A DNA stretch of 64,000 nucleotides from Pseudoxanthomonas sp. GM95 (GTDB lineage: Bacteria > Pseudomonadota > Gammaproteobacteria > Xanthomonadales > Xanthomonadaceae): assembly GCF_900109775.1 (NCBI RefSeq), contig NZ_FOAX01000002.1, forward strand, positions 496,001 to 560,000, written 5' to 3'. The notes beneath the pieces are model-generated. The model was given only the letters and a program-made list of their open reading frames with translations. It was not told the DNA's origin and did no database searches. Positions 1 to 8,351 of this stretch are shown one piece after another. The position numbers and the translations under genes were made by a program. Each line of letters opens with the position of its first letter. Position 1 is the stretch's first letter.

Positions 1-1478
1 CGACGACGCCGTACCGCGTTGACTTTTACTCGCCGTTCGCCACTCCGGGCCAGAAGGCGCTGGTGGAAACCGATGCCAAGCAGTACGGCATCTACCTGCA
101 GGACGACTGGGCCGTCACCGACAAGCTGCTGCTGAACATCGGCGTGCGCTGGGACTACGAGGACAACCCGGCCTACACCGACTTCGTGACCTCGCAGGCC
201 TTCGTCGATGCACTCAACGCGGTGGAGACTGATCCAGCATCAGCTAATTTTGGCAATCCCTGGGGCAACCGCCTGGCGGCCAGCGGTCTGGACTACCACG
301 ATTACATTTCCACCGGCCACAACCGCAAGAATTTCAAGGATGCGTGGCAGCCGCGCTTCGGTTTCTCGTACGACATGTTCGGCGACGAGAGCAGCGTGAT
401 CCACGGCGGTGCCGGCCGTTCCTACGACCGCAACCTGTTCGAGCAGCTGGCGTATGAAACCAGCAAGGCGGCGCTGTCGCCGGTGGCCGTGTTCTTCCAG
501 GGCAATTACCCCAACAGCACCAATGGCTGCTATCGCCCGGATCGCACCTGCGTCGCCTACGATCCGAAGTACCAGGACATCAATGAGTTGAACGCCATCG
601 CCGGCGTCAGCGGCAGCGGTGAGCTGTTCGTGTTCAACAACAAGCTGAAGACCCCGTACAGCGACCAGTTCAGCATCGGTGTGGCCAACCAGGTCGGCGA
701 CTGGCTGACCGACGTCACCCTGCAGCGCAATCTGAGCTACGACGGTTTCGCGATGACGTTGGTCAACCGTTACCCGAACGGCGACTACTTCCAGAACGGC
801 AGCGCGCCATGGGGCCAGCCGGTCCCGGGCTACAACAACACCATCATGGGCAACAACGGCCTGGAGTCGCGCAGCACGCAGGTCCTGCTGTCGGCAGAGA
901 AGCCGTACACCAAGGAATCGGGCTGGGGCTTGACTCTGTCGTACACGCACACCAACGCCCGTCAGAACCGCAACATCGACGAGCCGTTCGCGTTCGACCA
1001 GGGCACCATCGGCGACTATCCGTTCGTGAAGTCCGACGCCGTGGCGGCACACCGTTTTGTCGCCTCGGGTTCCATTGACGGTTTCTGGGGCATGACGTTC
1101 GGCGCAAAGCTGGTCCTGGCCACGCCTGAGCCGATCAACACCATCGCCTGCTATGGCTACACCGATAGCCACGGCGCGACCTGCCAGCAGGTGGCGGCCA
1201 CGCCACCGGGTGCCGGCGCGTTCTTGGTGGGCGGCAAGATCTGGGGCTATCGCACGGTGGACTTCCAGGCCAGCAAGGACTTCACCATCGCTGGTGACTT
1301 CAAGATGTCCGCGCGCCTGAACCTGCTCAACGCGTTCGACTTCAAGAACTACTCGGCCTACTCGTACAACAGCTTCGGCAGCAACGGCCAGTTCGATCCG
1401 AACATCTCCATCAATAAGACCGGTGACATCAACTACTTCCCGCGTACCGTGACCTTCGAGATCGGCGCCAAGTTCTGA
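1..1478 (+). CDS. TonB-dependent receptor, C-terminal part (5' end outside window)
   Basis: Outer-membrane beta-barrel receptor that would use TonB/proton-motive energy to import a substrate. The reading frame is open from base 3, so the start, signal peptide and plug lie upstream; only about 490 C-terminal residues are seen. They alternate aromatic and polar stretches as in a barrel (for example YGIYLQDDW and RLNLLNAFDFKNY) and end in EIGAKF, a terminal Phe typical of BAM-assembled proteins. It lies 123 bp before a flavin-dependent halogenase-like gene on the same strand, a pairing common in Xanthomonas and Caulobacter. The substrate cannot be told from this part. Confidence 0.88.
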   Translation, partial: TTPYRVDFYSPFATPGQKALVETDAKQYGIYLQDDWAVTDKLLLNIGVRWDYEDNPAYTDFVTSQAFVDALNAVETDPASANFGNPWGNRLAASGLDYHDYISTGHNRKNFKDAWQPRFGFSYDMFGDESSVIHGGAGRSYDRNLFEQLAYETSKAALSPVAVFFQGNYPNSTNGCYRPDRTCVAYDPKYQDINELNAIAGVSGSGELFVFNNKLKTPYSDQFSIGVANQVGDWLTDVTLQRNLSYDGFAMTLVNRYPNGDYFQNGSAPWGQPVPGYNNTIMGNNGLESRSTQVLLSAEKPYTKESGWGLTLSYTHTNARQNRNIDEPFAFDQGTIGDYPFVKSDAVAAHRFVASGSIDGFWGMTFGAKLVLATPEPINTIACYGYTDSHGATCQQVAATPPGAGAFLVGGKIWGYRTVDFQASKDFTIAGDFKMSARLNLLNAFDFKNYSAYSYNSFGSNGQFDPNISINKTGDINYFPRTVTFEIGAKF

Positions 1479-1492
1479 TCCACCGCAACACC

Positions 1493-1559
1493 ACGCAGGC
1501 CGGCGATCCAGGCCTGCGTGCTCCATCCGAACGGGGCCATCTGGCCCCGTTCGTCTTTC
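1493..1559 (+). terminator. Two tandem hairpins after the TonB receptor; the second resembles a terminator
   Basis: First stem: ACGCAGGCC (1493-1501) pairs with GGCCTGCGT (1511-1519). Second stem: GAACGGGGCCA (1529-1539) pairs with TGGCCCCGTTC (1542-1552), followed by GTCTTTC. The second is a plausible but weak intrinsic terminator. The halogenase gene follows 42 bp later, so this may only reduce read-through and give more receptor than enzyme. Confidence 0.55.
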
Positions 1560-1601
1560 AGTGGCAAGGTGCGCGCAATCGCGTGCGAACAAGGGCTGCA
1601 G

Positions 1602-3134
1602 ATGAGCGTTTCCTCCCTCCGCAACATCGTCATCGTCGGCGGCGGCACCGCGGGCTGGATGGCGGCTGCCGCGCTATCGCGCGTGCTGGGACCCACCTAC
1701 AACGTCACCCTGATCGAGTCCGAGCAGATCGGCACCGTCGGCGTCGGTGAAGCCACCGTTCCGCACATCAAGGCCTTCAACAACCTGCTTGGCCTCAACG
1801 AGGCCGAGTTCGTCCGCCAGACCCAGGGCACCTTCAAGCTGGGCATCGAATTCGTCGACTGGCGCCGCAAGGGCGCCAGTTACATCCACGGCTTCGGCAC
1901 CGAGATCGGGCACATGCTCGGCCTGCTGCCGTTCCACCAGTATTGGATCAAGGCGCACCACGCCGGCTGGGCCAAACCGCTCGGCCAGTACACGCTCAAC
2001 ACCATCGCCGCGCCGCGCGGCCGCTTCATGACCTCGGCCAGCGATGTGCCGCCGCAGTCGCCACTGGCCAACATCGCCTACGCGTATCACTTCGATGCGG
2101 CGCTGTATGCGCGCTTCCTGCGTGGCTATTCGGAACAGCGCGGCGTGCGTCGGGTCGAAGGGATTGTCGAGTCTGTGCAACAGCATTCCGAATCCGGCGA
2201 CGTGCTGTCGGTGCGCTTGCAGGATGGCATCGAGATCACCGGCGATCTGTTCATCGACTGCTCCGGCTTCCGCGGCCTGTTGATCGAACAGACCCTGCAC
2301 ACCGGTTACCACGACTACACCCGCTGGCTGCCCTGCGATCGCGCGCTGGCCGTGCCCTGCGAGAAGGTCGGTCCGCCAATGCCATACACACGCGCCACCG
2401 CGCGCGAGGCCGGCTGGCAGTGGCGCATCCCGCTGCAGCACCGCACCGGAAACGGCTACGTTTATTCCAGCGCGCATCTCAGCGATGACGAGGCGGCCGC
2501 CACGCTGCTGGCCAACCTGGATGGCAAGGCGCTGGGCGATCCGCGTCCGCTGCGCTTCACCACCGGGCGGCGCAAGGCCTGCTGGAACAAGAACGTGGTC
2601 GCGCTTGGCCTGGCCAGCGGCTTCATGGAGCCACTGGAATCGACCAGCATCCACCTGATCCAGTCGGGGATTTCCAAGCTGCTGGAGCTGTTCCCGCGCG
2701 AGGGCATCAGCCCGGTGCTGGTGCAGCGTTACAACGATCGGCTGGCGTTCGAGTTCGAGCGCATCCGCGATTTCCTGGTGTTGCACTACAACGCCACCGA
2801 GCGCGATGACACCAGTTTCTGGCGCCAGTGCCGCGATATGGCAATCCCGGCCGAACTGCAGGACACGTTGGACCTGTTCCGCGACAGCGGGCGCTTCTAC
2901 CGCAATGGCGATGAGATGTTCGCGGAGATCAGCTGGGTGCAGGTGATGATCGGGCAGGGCATCGTGCCGCGCGGCTATCACCCGCTGGTGGACCAGGTGC
3001 CCGAGGCCGACCTCAGGGGCTTCATGGCCAGCGTCGAAAAGACCCTCAGCCACTGCGCCGATGCCATGCCTGGCCACCAGCAGTTCATCGATCGCTATTG
3101 CGCTGCCGCGCCCATGCAGATGAGCGCGGCCTGA
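1602..3134 (+). CDS. Tryptophan-halogenase-family flavin-dependent halogenase
   Basis: About 510 residues, PF04820 family. Such enzymes use FADH2, O2 and halide to halogenate an electron-rich aromatic ring. Visible motifs are the FAD-binding VGGGTAGW near residue 12, Lys79 in GTFKLG at the position of the catalytic lysine of PrnA, the WxWxIP motif as GWQWRIP, and PLESTS carrying the glutamate that matches PrnA Glu346. The ATG at 1602 is preceded by AAGGG with good spacing and by the N-terminal FAD motif, so upstream in-frame starts are unlikely. No flavin reductase gene is next to it. Halogenases from receptor-linked loci in Xanthomonas have been reported to prefer bromination of indoles. The natural substrate here is unknown. 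Confidence 0.88.
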   Translation: MSVSSLRNIVIVGGGTAGWMAAAALSRVLGPTYNVTLIESEQIGTVGVGEATVPHIKAFNNLLGLNEAEFVRQTQGTFKLGIEFVDWRRKGASYIHGFGTEIGHMLGLLPFHQYWIKAHHAGWAKPLGQYTLNTIAAPRGRFMTSASDVPPQSPLANIAYAYHFDAALYARFLRGYSEQRGVRRVEGIVESVQQHSESGDVLSVRLQDGIEITGDLFIDCSGFRGLLIEQTLHTGYHDYTRWLPCDRALAVPCEKVGPPMPYTRATAREAGWQWRIPLQHRTGNGYVYSSAHLSDDEAAATLLANLDGKALGDPRPLRFTTGRRKACWNKNVVALGLASGFMEPLESTSIHLIQSGISKLLELFPREGISPVLVQRYNDRLAFEFERIRDFLVLHYNATERDDTSFWRQCRDMAIPAELQDTLDLFRDSGRFYRNGDEMFAEISWVQVMIGQGIVPRGYHPLVDQVPEADLRGFMASVEKTLSHCADAMPGHQQFIDRYCAAAPMQMSAA

Positions 3135-3217
3135 GGCGTCGCCAGCGCCTCCACTGTCGGGTGAGACTGGCTGTGGCAGCATCGTGACCCTGATCCGCAG
3201 TTCGCGCAGGTGCGCCC

Positions 3218-5512
3218 ATGAGCAACGACGACGTCCAGATCCCCGGTGTGCAGGACTACGACGGCCCTGCCGGCGGCTGGGGCGCGCTGCGGGCGGTCGC
3301 CAAGGCGTTGAAGGACCAGATGGGCGTGGGCCGCGAGACCTCGGCGCTGCGTCGGGTCAACCAGCCGCTTGGCTTCGATTGCCCTGGCTGCGCCTGGCCC
3401 GATCCCAAGGACACCTCGTCCTTCGAATTCTGCGAGAACGGCGCCAAGGCGGTGAGCTGGGAAGCCACCACCAAGCGTGCCACGCCGGACTTCTTTGCCC
3501 GGCACACGCTAGCCGAGCTGTGGAAATGGAGCGATCACCAGCTGGAAGACGTCGGCCGCCTGACCCATCCGATGGTCTACGACCACGCCAGCGATCGCTA
3601 CGTGGAAATCAGTTGGGATGACGCGTTCGCGCGCATCGGTACGGCGCTGCGGGCGTTGCCGCACCCGGACATGGCCGAGTTCTATACCTCGGGCCGTGCG
3701 TCGAACGAGGCGGCGTTCCTGTACCAGCTGATGGTGCGCGAGTACGGCACCAACAACTTCCCCGACTGCTCCAACATGTGCCACGAGGCCACCAGCGTCG
3801 GCCTGCCGCAGTCGATCGGCGTGGGCAAGGGCACGGTGACGCTGGAAGACTTCGATCACTGCGATGCGCTCTTCAGCTTCGGCCACAACCCCGGTACCAA
3901 CCATCCGCGCATGCTCACCACGCTGCGCGCCATCGCCAAGCGCGGCGTGCCGATCATCGCGGTCAACCCGTTGAAGGAGCGCGGTCTGGAGCGCTTCGTC
4001 TCACCGCAGCATCCGGCCGAGATGCTGACCAACCACGCCACCCAGATCGCGCAGACCTATTACCAGGTCAAGGTCGGCGGCGATGCGGCGCTGCTCAAAG
4101 GCATGATGAAGTGGCTGTTCGATACCGACGCGGCCGAGATCGCCGCAGGCGGCATCGGCCTGCTGGATCGCGCCTTCATCGAACAGCACACCGATGGCCT
4201 GGACGCGCTGCGCGCCGACATTGAAGCCACGCGTTGGGACGACATCGTGCGCGTCTCCGGCCTGTCGCGCGCTGATATCGAGGCCGCGGCCCAGGTCTAT
4301 GCCAAGGCCGAGCGCGTGATCATCTGTTACGGCATGGGCATGACCCAGCACCAGGGCGGCACGCACAACGTGCAGCTGATGGCGGACCTGCTGCTGCTGC
4401 GCGGGAACATCGGCAAGCCAGGCGCCGGCATTGCGCCGATCCGCGGCCATTCCAACGTGCAGGGCGATCGCACCGTTGGCATCACCGAGAAGCCGAACCA
4501 GGCGCTGGCCGATGGAATCCGCAACACCTACGGCTTCGAATTTCCGCTCACCCACGGCCATGACGCGGTCGAGGCGCTGCGCGCGATCCGCGATGGCCGC
4601 TCCAAGGCGCTGGTCTCGCTGGGCGGCAACCTGGCCGTGGCGATGCCCGATCCGCAGGCGTGTTTCGCCGCGATGCGCACGCTGGATCTGGCGGTACACA
4701 TCGCGACCAAGCCCAATCGCTCGCATTTGATTCCTGCCAAGGAGGTCCTGTTGCTGCCGTGCCTGGGCCGCACCGAGCGCGACGAACAGGCCAGTGGCCT
4801 GCAGTCGGTGACGGTGGAAGATTCGATGTCGATGGTGCATGCCTCGCAGGGCGGGCTGACGCCGGCGTCCGAGCACCTGCTGTCCGAACCGGCGATCGTC
4901 GCGCGCATGGCCATCGCGCTGCTGCCGGACTCGAAGGTGGACTGGCAGCATCTGGTCGACGACTACGATCGCATCCGCGACGGCATCGAGGCGGTGTTCC
5001 CGATCTTCAAGGACTACAACCAGCGCATCCGCGTGCCGGGTGGTTTCCGCCTGCCGGTGGGCGCCTCGACGCGCGACTGGGGTGGGCCGGGCGCGAAGGC
5101 GCACTTCCTGGTTGCGCCCGGGCTGGCCGAGGACGCGCCCACGCCGGCGGGCCTGCTGACCATGACCACGCTGCGCGCGCACGATCAATACAACACCACC
5201 ATCTATGGCTTGGACGATCGCTATCGCGGCGTGCGCGGGCGGCGCGATGTGGTGTTTCTCAATCGCGACGATCTGACCGCGATGGGGCTGGAACACGGCG
5301 ACGCAATCGATGTGGCCTCGCGCATGCCCGGCATCGCCGACGATGGCCACACGGTGCGCAATTTCACCGCGGTGGCCTACGACATCCCGCGCGGCTGCGC
5401 GGCGATGTATTACCCGGAAGGCAACTGCCTGGTGCCGCTGGACAGCCACGATCCACAGTCGGGCACGCCCACCTACAAATCGGTGCCGGTGCAGGTCAGT
5501 CGCGCGGCGTGA
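3218..5512 (+). CDS. FdhF/YdeP-family molybdopterin oxidoreductase
   Basis: Cytoplasmic molybdopterin-guanine-dinucleotide oxidoreductase of 764 residues, close to E. coli YdeP in length. The N-terminus carries FDCPGCAWPDP with a further cysteine at residue 72 (C55, C58, C72), which is the family signature in place of a classical four-Cys FeS motif. Later segments such as SFGHNPGTNHPRM, YGMGMTQHQGG and RGHSNVQGDRTVG are typical MGD-binding regions. No selenocysteine codon is seen. E. coli YdeP is linked to acid resistance, but its substrate is not established, so formate dehydrogenase activity should not be assumed. The convergent neighbours moeA and mobA supply molybdenum cofactor, which fits. 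Confidence 0.88.
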   Translation: MSNDDVQIPGVQDYDGPAGGWGALRAVAKALKDQMGVGRETSALRRVNQPLGFDCPGCAWPDPKDTSSFEFCENGAKAVSWEATTKRATPDFFARHTLAELWKWSDHQLEDVGRLTHPMVYDHASDRYVEISWDDAFARIGTALRALPHPDMAEFYTSGRASNEAAFLYQLMVREYGTNNFPDCSNMCHEATSVGLPQSIGVGKGTVTLEDFDHCDALFSFGHNPGTNHPRMLTTLRAIAKRGVPIIAVNPLKERGLERFVSPQHPAEMLTNHATQIAQTYYQVKVGGDAALLKGMMKWLFDTDAAEIAAGGIGLLDRAFIEQHTDGLDALRADIEATRWDDIVRVSGLSRADIEAAAQVYAKAERVIICYGMGMTQHQGGTHNVQLMADLLLLRGNIGKPGAGIAPIRGHSNVQGDRTVGITEKPNQALADGIRNTYGFEFPLTHGHDAVEALRAIRDGRSKALVSLGGNLAVAMPDPQACFAAMRTLDLAVHIATKPNRSHLIPAKEVLLLPCLGRTERDEQASGLQSVTVEDSMSMVHASQGGLTPASEHLLSEPAIVARMAIALLPDSKVDWQHLVDDYDRIRDGIEAVFPIFKDYNQRIRVPGGFRLPVGASTRDWGGPGAKAHFLVAPGLAEDAPTPAGLLTMTTLRAHDQYNTTIYGLDDRYRGVRGRRDVVFLNRDDLTAMGLEHGDAIDVASRMPGIADDGHTVRNFTAVAYDIPRGCAAMYYPEGNCLVPLDSHDPQSGTPTYKSVPVQVSRAA

Positions 5513-5533
5513 GCTGAAGCGCGCCACGCGCGC

Positions 5534-6787
5534 TCAATCGAGCCGCCAGGCTCCGCCCGCATCGCGCGGCATGACATCGATCGCCGCGCCGGCTGGCAGT
5601 AGCCCCGCGTCTTCATCGATCACCGCCCAGGCGTTGGCCTCCAGTAGCGCACCGATGCGGAACGATTCCTGCCCGGTCAGCACCTGGACCTGCAGCTGGC
5701 CGGCGTCATCATGGGTGACGCGCGCCTTGAGGAACTGGCGGAAGCCGGCTCGTCCCTGGCATGCGGCACTCAGGCGCGCGCGCAGTGGGTGTTCGGGCGG
5801 AAGCCCGAGCCAGGCGCGCAGCAGCGGCACGCCGAAGAAACGGAATCCCACTGCCGTGGCGACCGGATTGCCTGGCAATCCCAGCACCAGCACGCCGGAA
5901 GGAAGCCGTGCGGCCAGCAAGGGCTTGCCCGGCCGGATCGCGGTCTTGTGGAACAGCGGCGTCGCACCGACGCTGCGCAAGGCCTGCGGAATGAAGTCGT
6001 GGATGCCGGCCGACACCGCGCCCGTGGTGAGCACCAGATCGGCGCCAGTGGCGACCTGCTCCAGTCGCGTGATGAAGGCTTCCGGATCGTCGCCCAGCGT
6101 GTGATGCGCCACCACGCATGCGCCGACATCTTCCAGGGCGGCGGCCAGGTACGGTCCGTTGGAGGCACGCAGTTGTCCCGGGCGTAGCGCGGTCTCGGCA
6201 TCGTCGACCAGCTCCTTGCCCGTGCTCAGGATCGCCACGCGCGGACGCGCACACACCTGTACGCGTGCGATGCCCTGCGCGGCCAGCAGCATCTGCAGGG
6301 TCGCGTCGATGCGCTGGCCCGCGCGGGCCAGCCGTTCGCCGGGCTGCAGGTCGCTGCCCTGGTGGCGCAGGTGTTGGCCCGGGCGCACGTCCTCGCGCAG
6401 CCGCAGGTGCAGCGCGTCGAGGCGTTCGGTGTGTTCGACCGGGACGATGGTGTCGGTGCCGGGTGGCAGCGGCGCCCCGGTCATGATTTCCCAGGCGGGC
6501 GCCACGTGATCCGGCGGCGCATCGCCGGCTGCCACGGTACCGGCGATGGCGATCACGCTGCCAGCGCGCAACGGCTGTCCGTCGGCGTGCAGGGCGAAGC
6601 CATCCATCGCCGCGTTGTCGAAGCCCGGCAGTGGCGCGAGGGCGACCAGATCCTCGGCCAGCACGCGCCCGCCCGCCTCGGGCGCCGCGCACTGTTCGCT
6701 CGATAGCGCTGGCGCCGCGGCCAGCAGCCGCGCCAGCGCGTCGGCATGGCGCAACAGACCCCCTTGCATGTGACAGGGATCAGTCAT
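5534..6787 (-). CDS. moeA: Molybdopterin molybdenumtransferase MoeA
   Basis: Inserts molybdenum into adenylated molybdopterin to form Moco. The protein has 417 residues, close to the usual 410. Visible segments are MTGAPLPPGTDTIVPVEHTE, ILSTGKELVD and GLPGNPVATAVGFRFF, all MoeA landmarks. The chosen ATG at 6787 overlaps the end of mobA by 8 bp, pointing to translational coupling; a second in-frame ATG lies at 6769. It runs convergent to the YdeP-like gene, with only 21 bp between the two stop codons. Confidence 0.95.
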   Translation of the reverse strand: MTDPCHMQGGLLRHADALARLLAAAPALSSEQCAAPEAGGRVLAEDLVALAPLPGFDNAAMDGFALHADGQPLRAGSVIAIAGTVAAGDAPPDHVAPAWEIMTGAPLPPGTDTIVPVEHTERLDALHLRLREDVRPGQHLRHQGSDLQPGERLARAGQRIDATLQMLLAAQGIARVQVCARPRVAILSTGKELVDDAETALRPGQLRASNGPYLAAALEDVGACVVAHHTLGDDPEAFITRLEQVATGADLVLTTGAVSAGIHDFIPQALRSVGATPLFHKTAIRPGKPLLAARLPSGVLVLGLPGNPVATAVGFRFFGVPLLRAWLGLPPEHPLRARLSAACQGRAGFRQFLKARVTHDDAGQLQVQVLTGQESFRIGALLEANAWAVIDEDAGLLPAGAAIDVMPRDAGGAWRLD

Positions 6788-7412
6788 GACCGGGTGCCTT
6801 CCTGCGAAGCAGCAGCGCGTCGTGTTCCTCGGGCGTGTTGGCATTGTCCAGCGCATGCGCCACCGGCAGGCGCAGCAGGTGCACGTCATCGCTAGCCAAC
6901 ACGCTGCGCAGTCCATAACGGCCTTGCGCGACCTGCGCCTGCAGTCGCTGCAGGGCGATCGGTTCCCAGATCGCGCACAGCGGTTCGGCCAGGCTGTCGT
7001 GTTCGCTGCGGAACGCGATGGCGGCATGTGCCGGATCACGTGCCGCACGCAGCGCATCGAGGGTGTCCGTACCGAGGCAGGGCAGGTCGCAGGCCACGAC
7101 CAGCCAGGCGGCCTGCGGGGCATGGGCATGCGCGGCCAGCAGGCCGGCAGCCGGGCCGATGCCGGGAGCCGTATCCATCAGCTGCGGAAAGCGCGCACGC
7201 AGCGGCTCGTCCTGCTGGTCTGCGCGCAACGACACGTAACACTCTTCGACCAGCGGTTGCAGCAGCGCGAACGCGGCTTCCAGCTGAGGCTGCACGCCAT
7301 AGCGCAGCGCGGCCTTGTCCCGACCCATGCGCGCGCTGCGACCACCGGCCAACACCAGGCCATGCAGCACGGGCAGGGCAGCAGAAGGCGTCGGTGGCGC
7401 GGCGTTGCTCAT
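6780..7412 (-). CDS. mobA: Molybdenum cofactor guanylyltransferase MobA
   Basis: Transfers GMP from GTP to Moco to give MGD, the cofactor form used by YdeP/FDH-type enzymes. About 210 residues from the ATG at 7412. The nucleotide-binding loop LVLAGGRSARMGRDKA is near residue 20, followed by VACDLPCLGTDTLDAL. A longer in-frame version reaching 7466 has no family support at its N-terminus. First gene of a mobA-moeA pair; no other Moco genes (moaA-E, moeB) are in the window. Confidence 0.93.
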   Translation of the reverse strand: MSNAAPPTPSAALPVLHGLVLAGGRSARMGRDKAALRYGVQPQLEAAFALLQPLVEECYVSLRADQQDEPLRARFPQLMDTAPGIGPAAGLLAAHAHAPQAAWLVVACDLPCLGTDTLDALRAARDPAHAAIAFRSEHDSLAEPLCAIWEPIALQRLQAQVAQGRYGLRSVLASDDVHLLRLPVAHALDNANTPEEHDALLLRRKAPGHD

Positions 7413-7500
7413 CTCGACCGGATGGTAGCGCCGGGATGTGTGCGCACCATGCGGCGAACGTCGCATGGACCGGCGCCCGTCGCCGGTCCGCTCCGGGCGA

Positions 7501-8244
7501 TCAGATCCGCGTGGTGGCCAGGAAGCGCTCGCGGTCTTCCTGCGTGCGGCGACGGATTTCGGCCAGGGCCTCGCTTTCGGTGGCTTCCAGCATCGCTTCG
7601 AACAGGCGCTGGAAATGCTCGCGCATCGCCGTGCGTGCCGCAGCCGGGTCGCGCGCCTTCAGCCCATCCAGGATCGCGGTGTGCTCGTCGGTTTTGGAAG
7701 CGCCATCGTCGTGGCAGACCCGCGCATAGACCTGCTTGACCCGCGGCAGCTCGGTGCGCATGCGCCAGATCTGCTGGATGCAGTACTCGACCACCGGATT
7801 GCCGCAGATGCGGGCGATCGCCAGGTGGAACTTGCGGTCGTGCTCGTTGTGTTCGGCTTCGCTGGCGGCCGGGTCGATCATCGCCGCCAGCAATCCTTCC
7901 AGCTCGATCACCTCGGTATCGGTGATGCGGCTGGCAGCCAAGGCGGCGGCCTCGGCCTCGATCATGATCCGCGCGGCGGTCAGGTCGAATGCGCTGACGT
8001 CGGGCAGGGCGCCGGTCGCGGCCGACGGCTTGGCGCGCACGTACACGCCCGAGCCGGTCTTGATGGCGATCCAGCCCTGCGCTTCCAGCGCGATCTCGGC
8101 CTCGCGGATGGTGACCCGGCTGACCCCGAAGCGTTCGGCCAGGTCGCGCTCGCCCGGCAGGCGCGAGCCTGGCGGGAATTCACCGGCCTCGATCAGCTTG
8201 AGGATCTCGGTGGCGATGGACTGGTAGAGGCGATTCTCCGACAT
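7501..8244 (-). CDS. FadR-subfamily GntR regulator, likely controls the alginate locus
   Basis: DNA-binding regulator of 247 residues. The N-terminal winged helix (about 1-75) contains the GntR signature FPPGSRLPGERDLAERFGVSRVTIREA. An all-helical FCD effector domain follows (about 85-235), with the metal/ligand residues of FadR-type domains visible as EHDRKFHLAIA and DEHTAILDG. It lies downstream of, and on the same strand as, the alginate-locus TonB receptor, separated by a terminator. Family members near uronate genes usually repress until a sugar acid such as KDG binds. Operator-like repeats sit between the receptor and the lyase genes. The inducer is inferred, not shown. Confidence 0.9.
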   Translation of the reverse strand: MSENRLYQSIATEILKLIEAGEFPPGSRLPGERDLAERFGVSRVTIREAEIALEAQGWIAIKTGSGVYVRAKPSAATGALPDVSAFDLTAARIMIEAEAAALAASRITDTEVIELEGLLAAMIDPAASEAEHNEHDRKFHLAIARICGNPVVEYCIQQIWRMRTELPRVKQVYARVCHDDGASKTDEHTAILDGLKARDPAAARTAMREHFQRLFEAMLEATESEALAEIRRRTQEDRERFLATTRI

Positions 8245-8314
8245 GCGTGCAGGACCTGTGCGTTGGCGTCCGGTGGCGTGGGGCACATGATGCCCAAAGA
8301 CGCGACCGTGGCTC

Positions 8315-8345
8315 AAAAAAACGGCGCAGCCCGGGGGCCGCGCCG
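8315..8345 (-). terminator. Intrinsic terminator of the alginate-locus TonB receptor
   Basis: Read on the minus strand, a GC-rich stem (CGGCGCGGCCC pairing with GGGCTGCGCCG, one bulge) is followed directly by seven T residues. It lies between the receptor stop at 8352 and the regulator start at 8244, so the regulator probably has its own promoter or depends on read-through. Confidence 0.8.
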
Positions 8346-8351
8346 CTACTT

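Noticed and set aside
240..1592. 450-codon open frame on the minus strand opposite the TonB receptor
   Set aside because: High-GC antisense frame; Val/Ala/Arg/His-rich with no domain, while the plus strand encodes clear barrel sequence.
5518..5533. Terminator between the YdeP-like gene and moeA
   Set aside because: Only a short GCGCG repeat without T-run in 21 bp; too weak to call.
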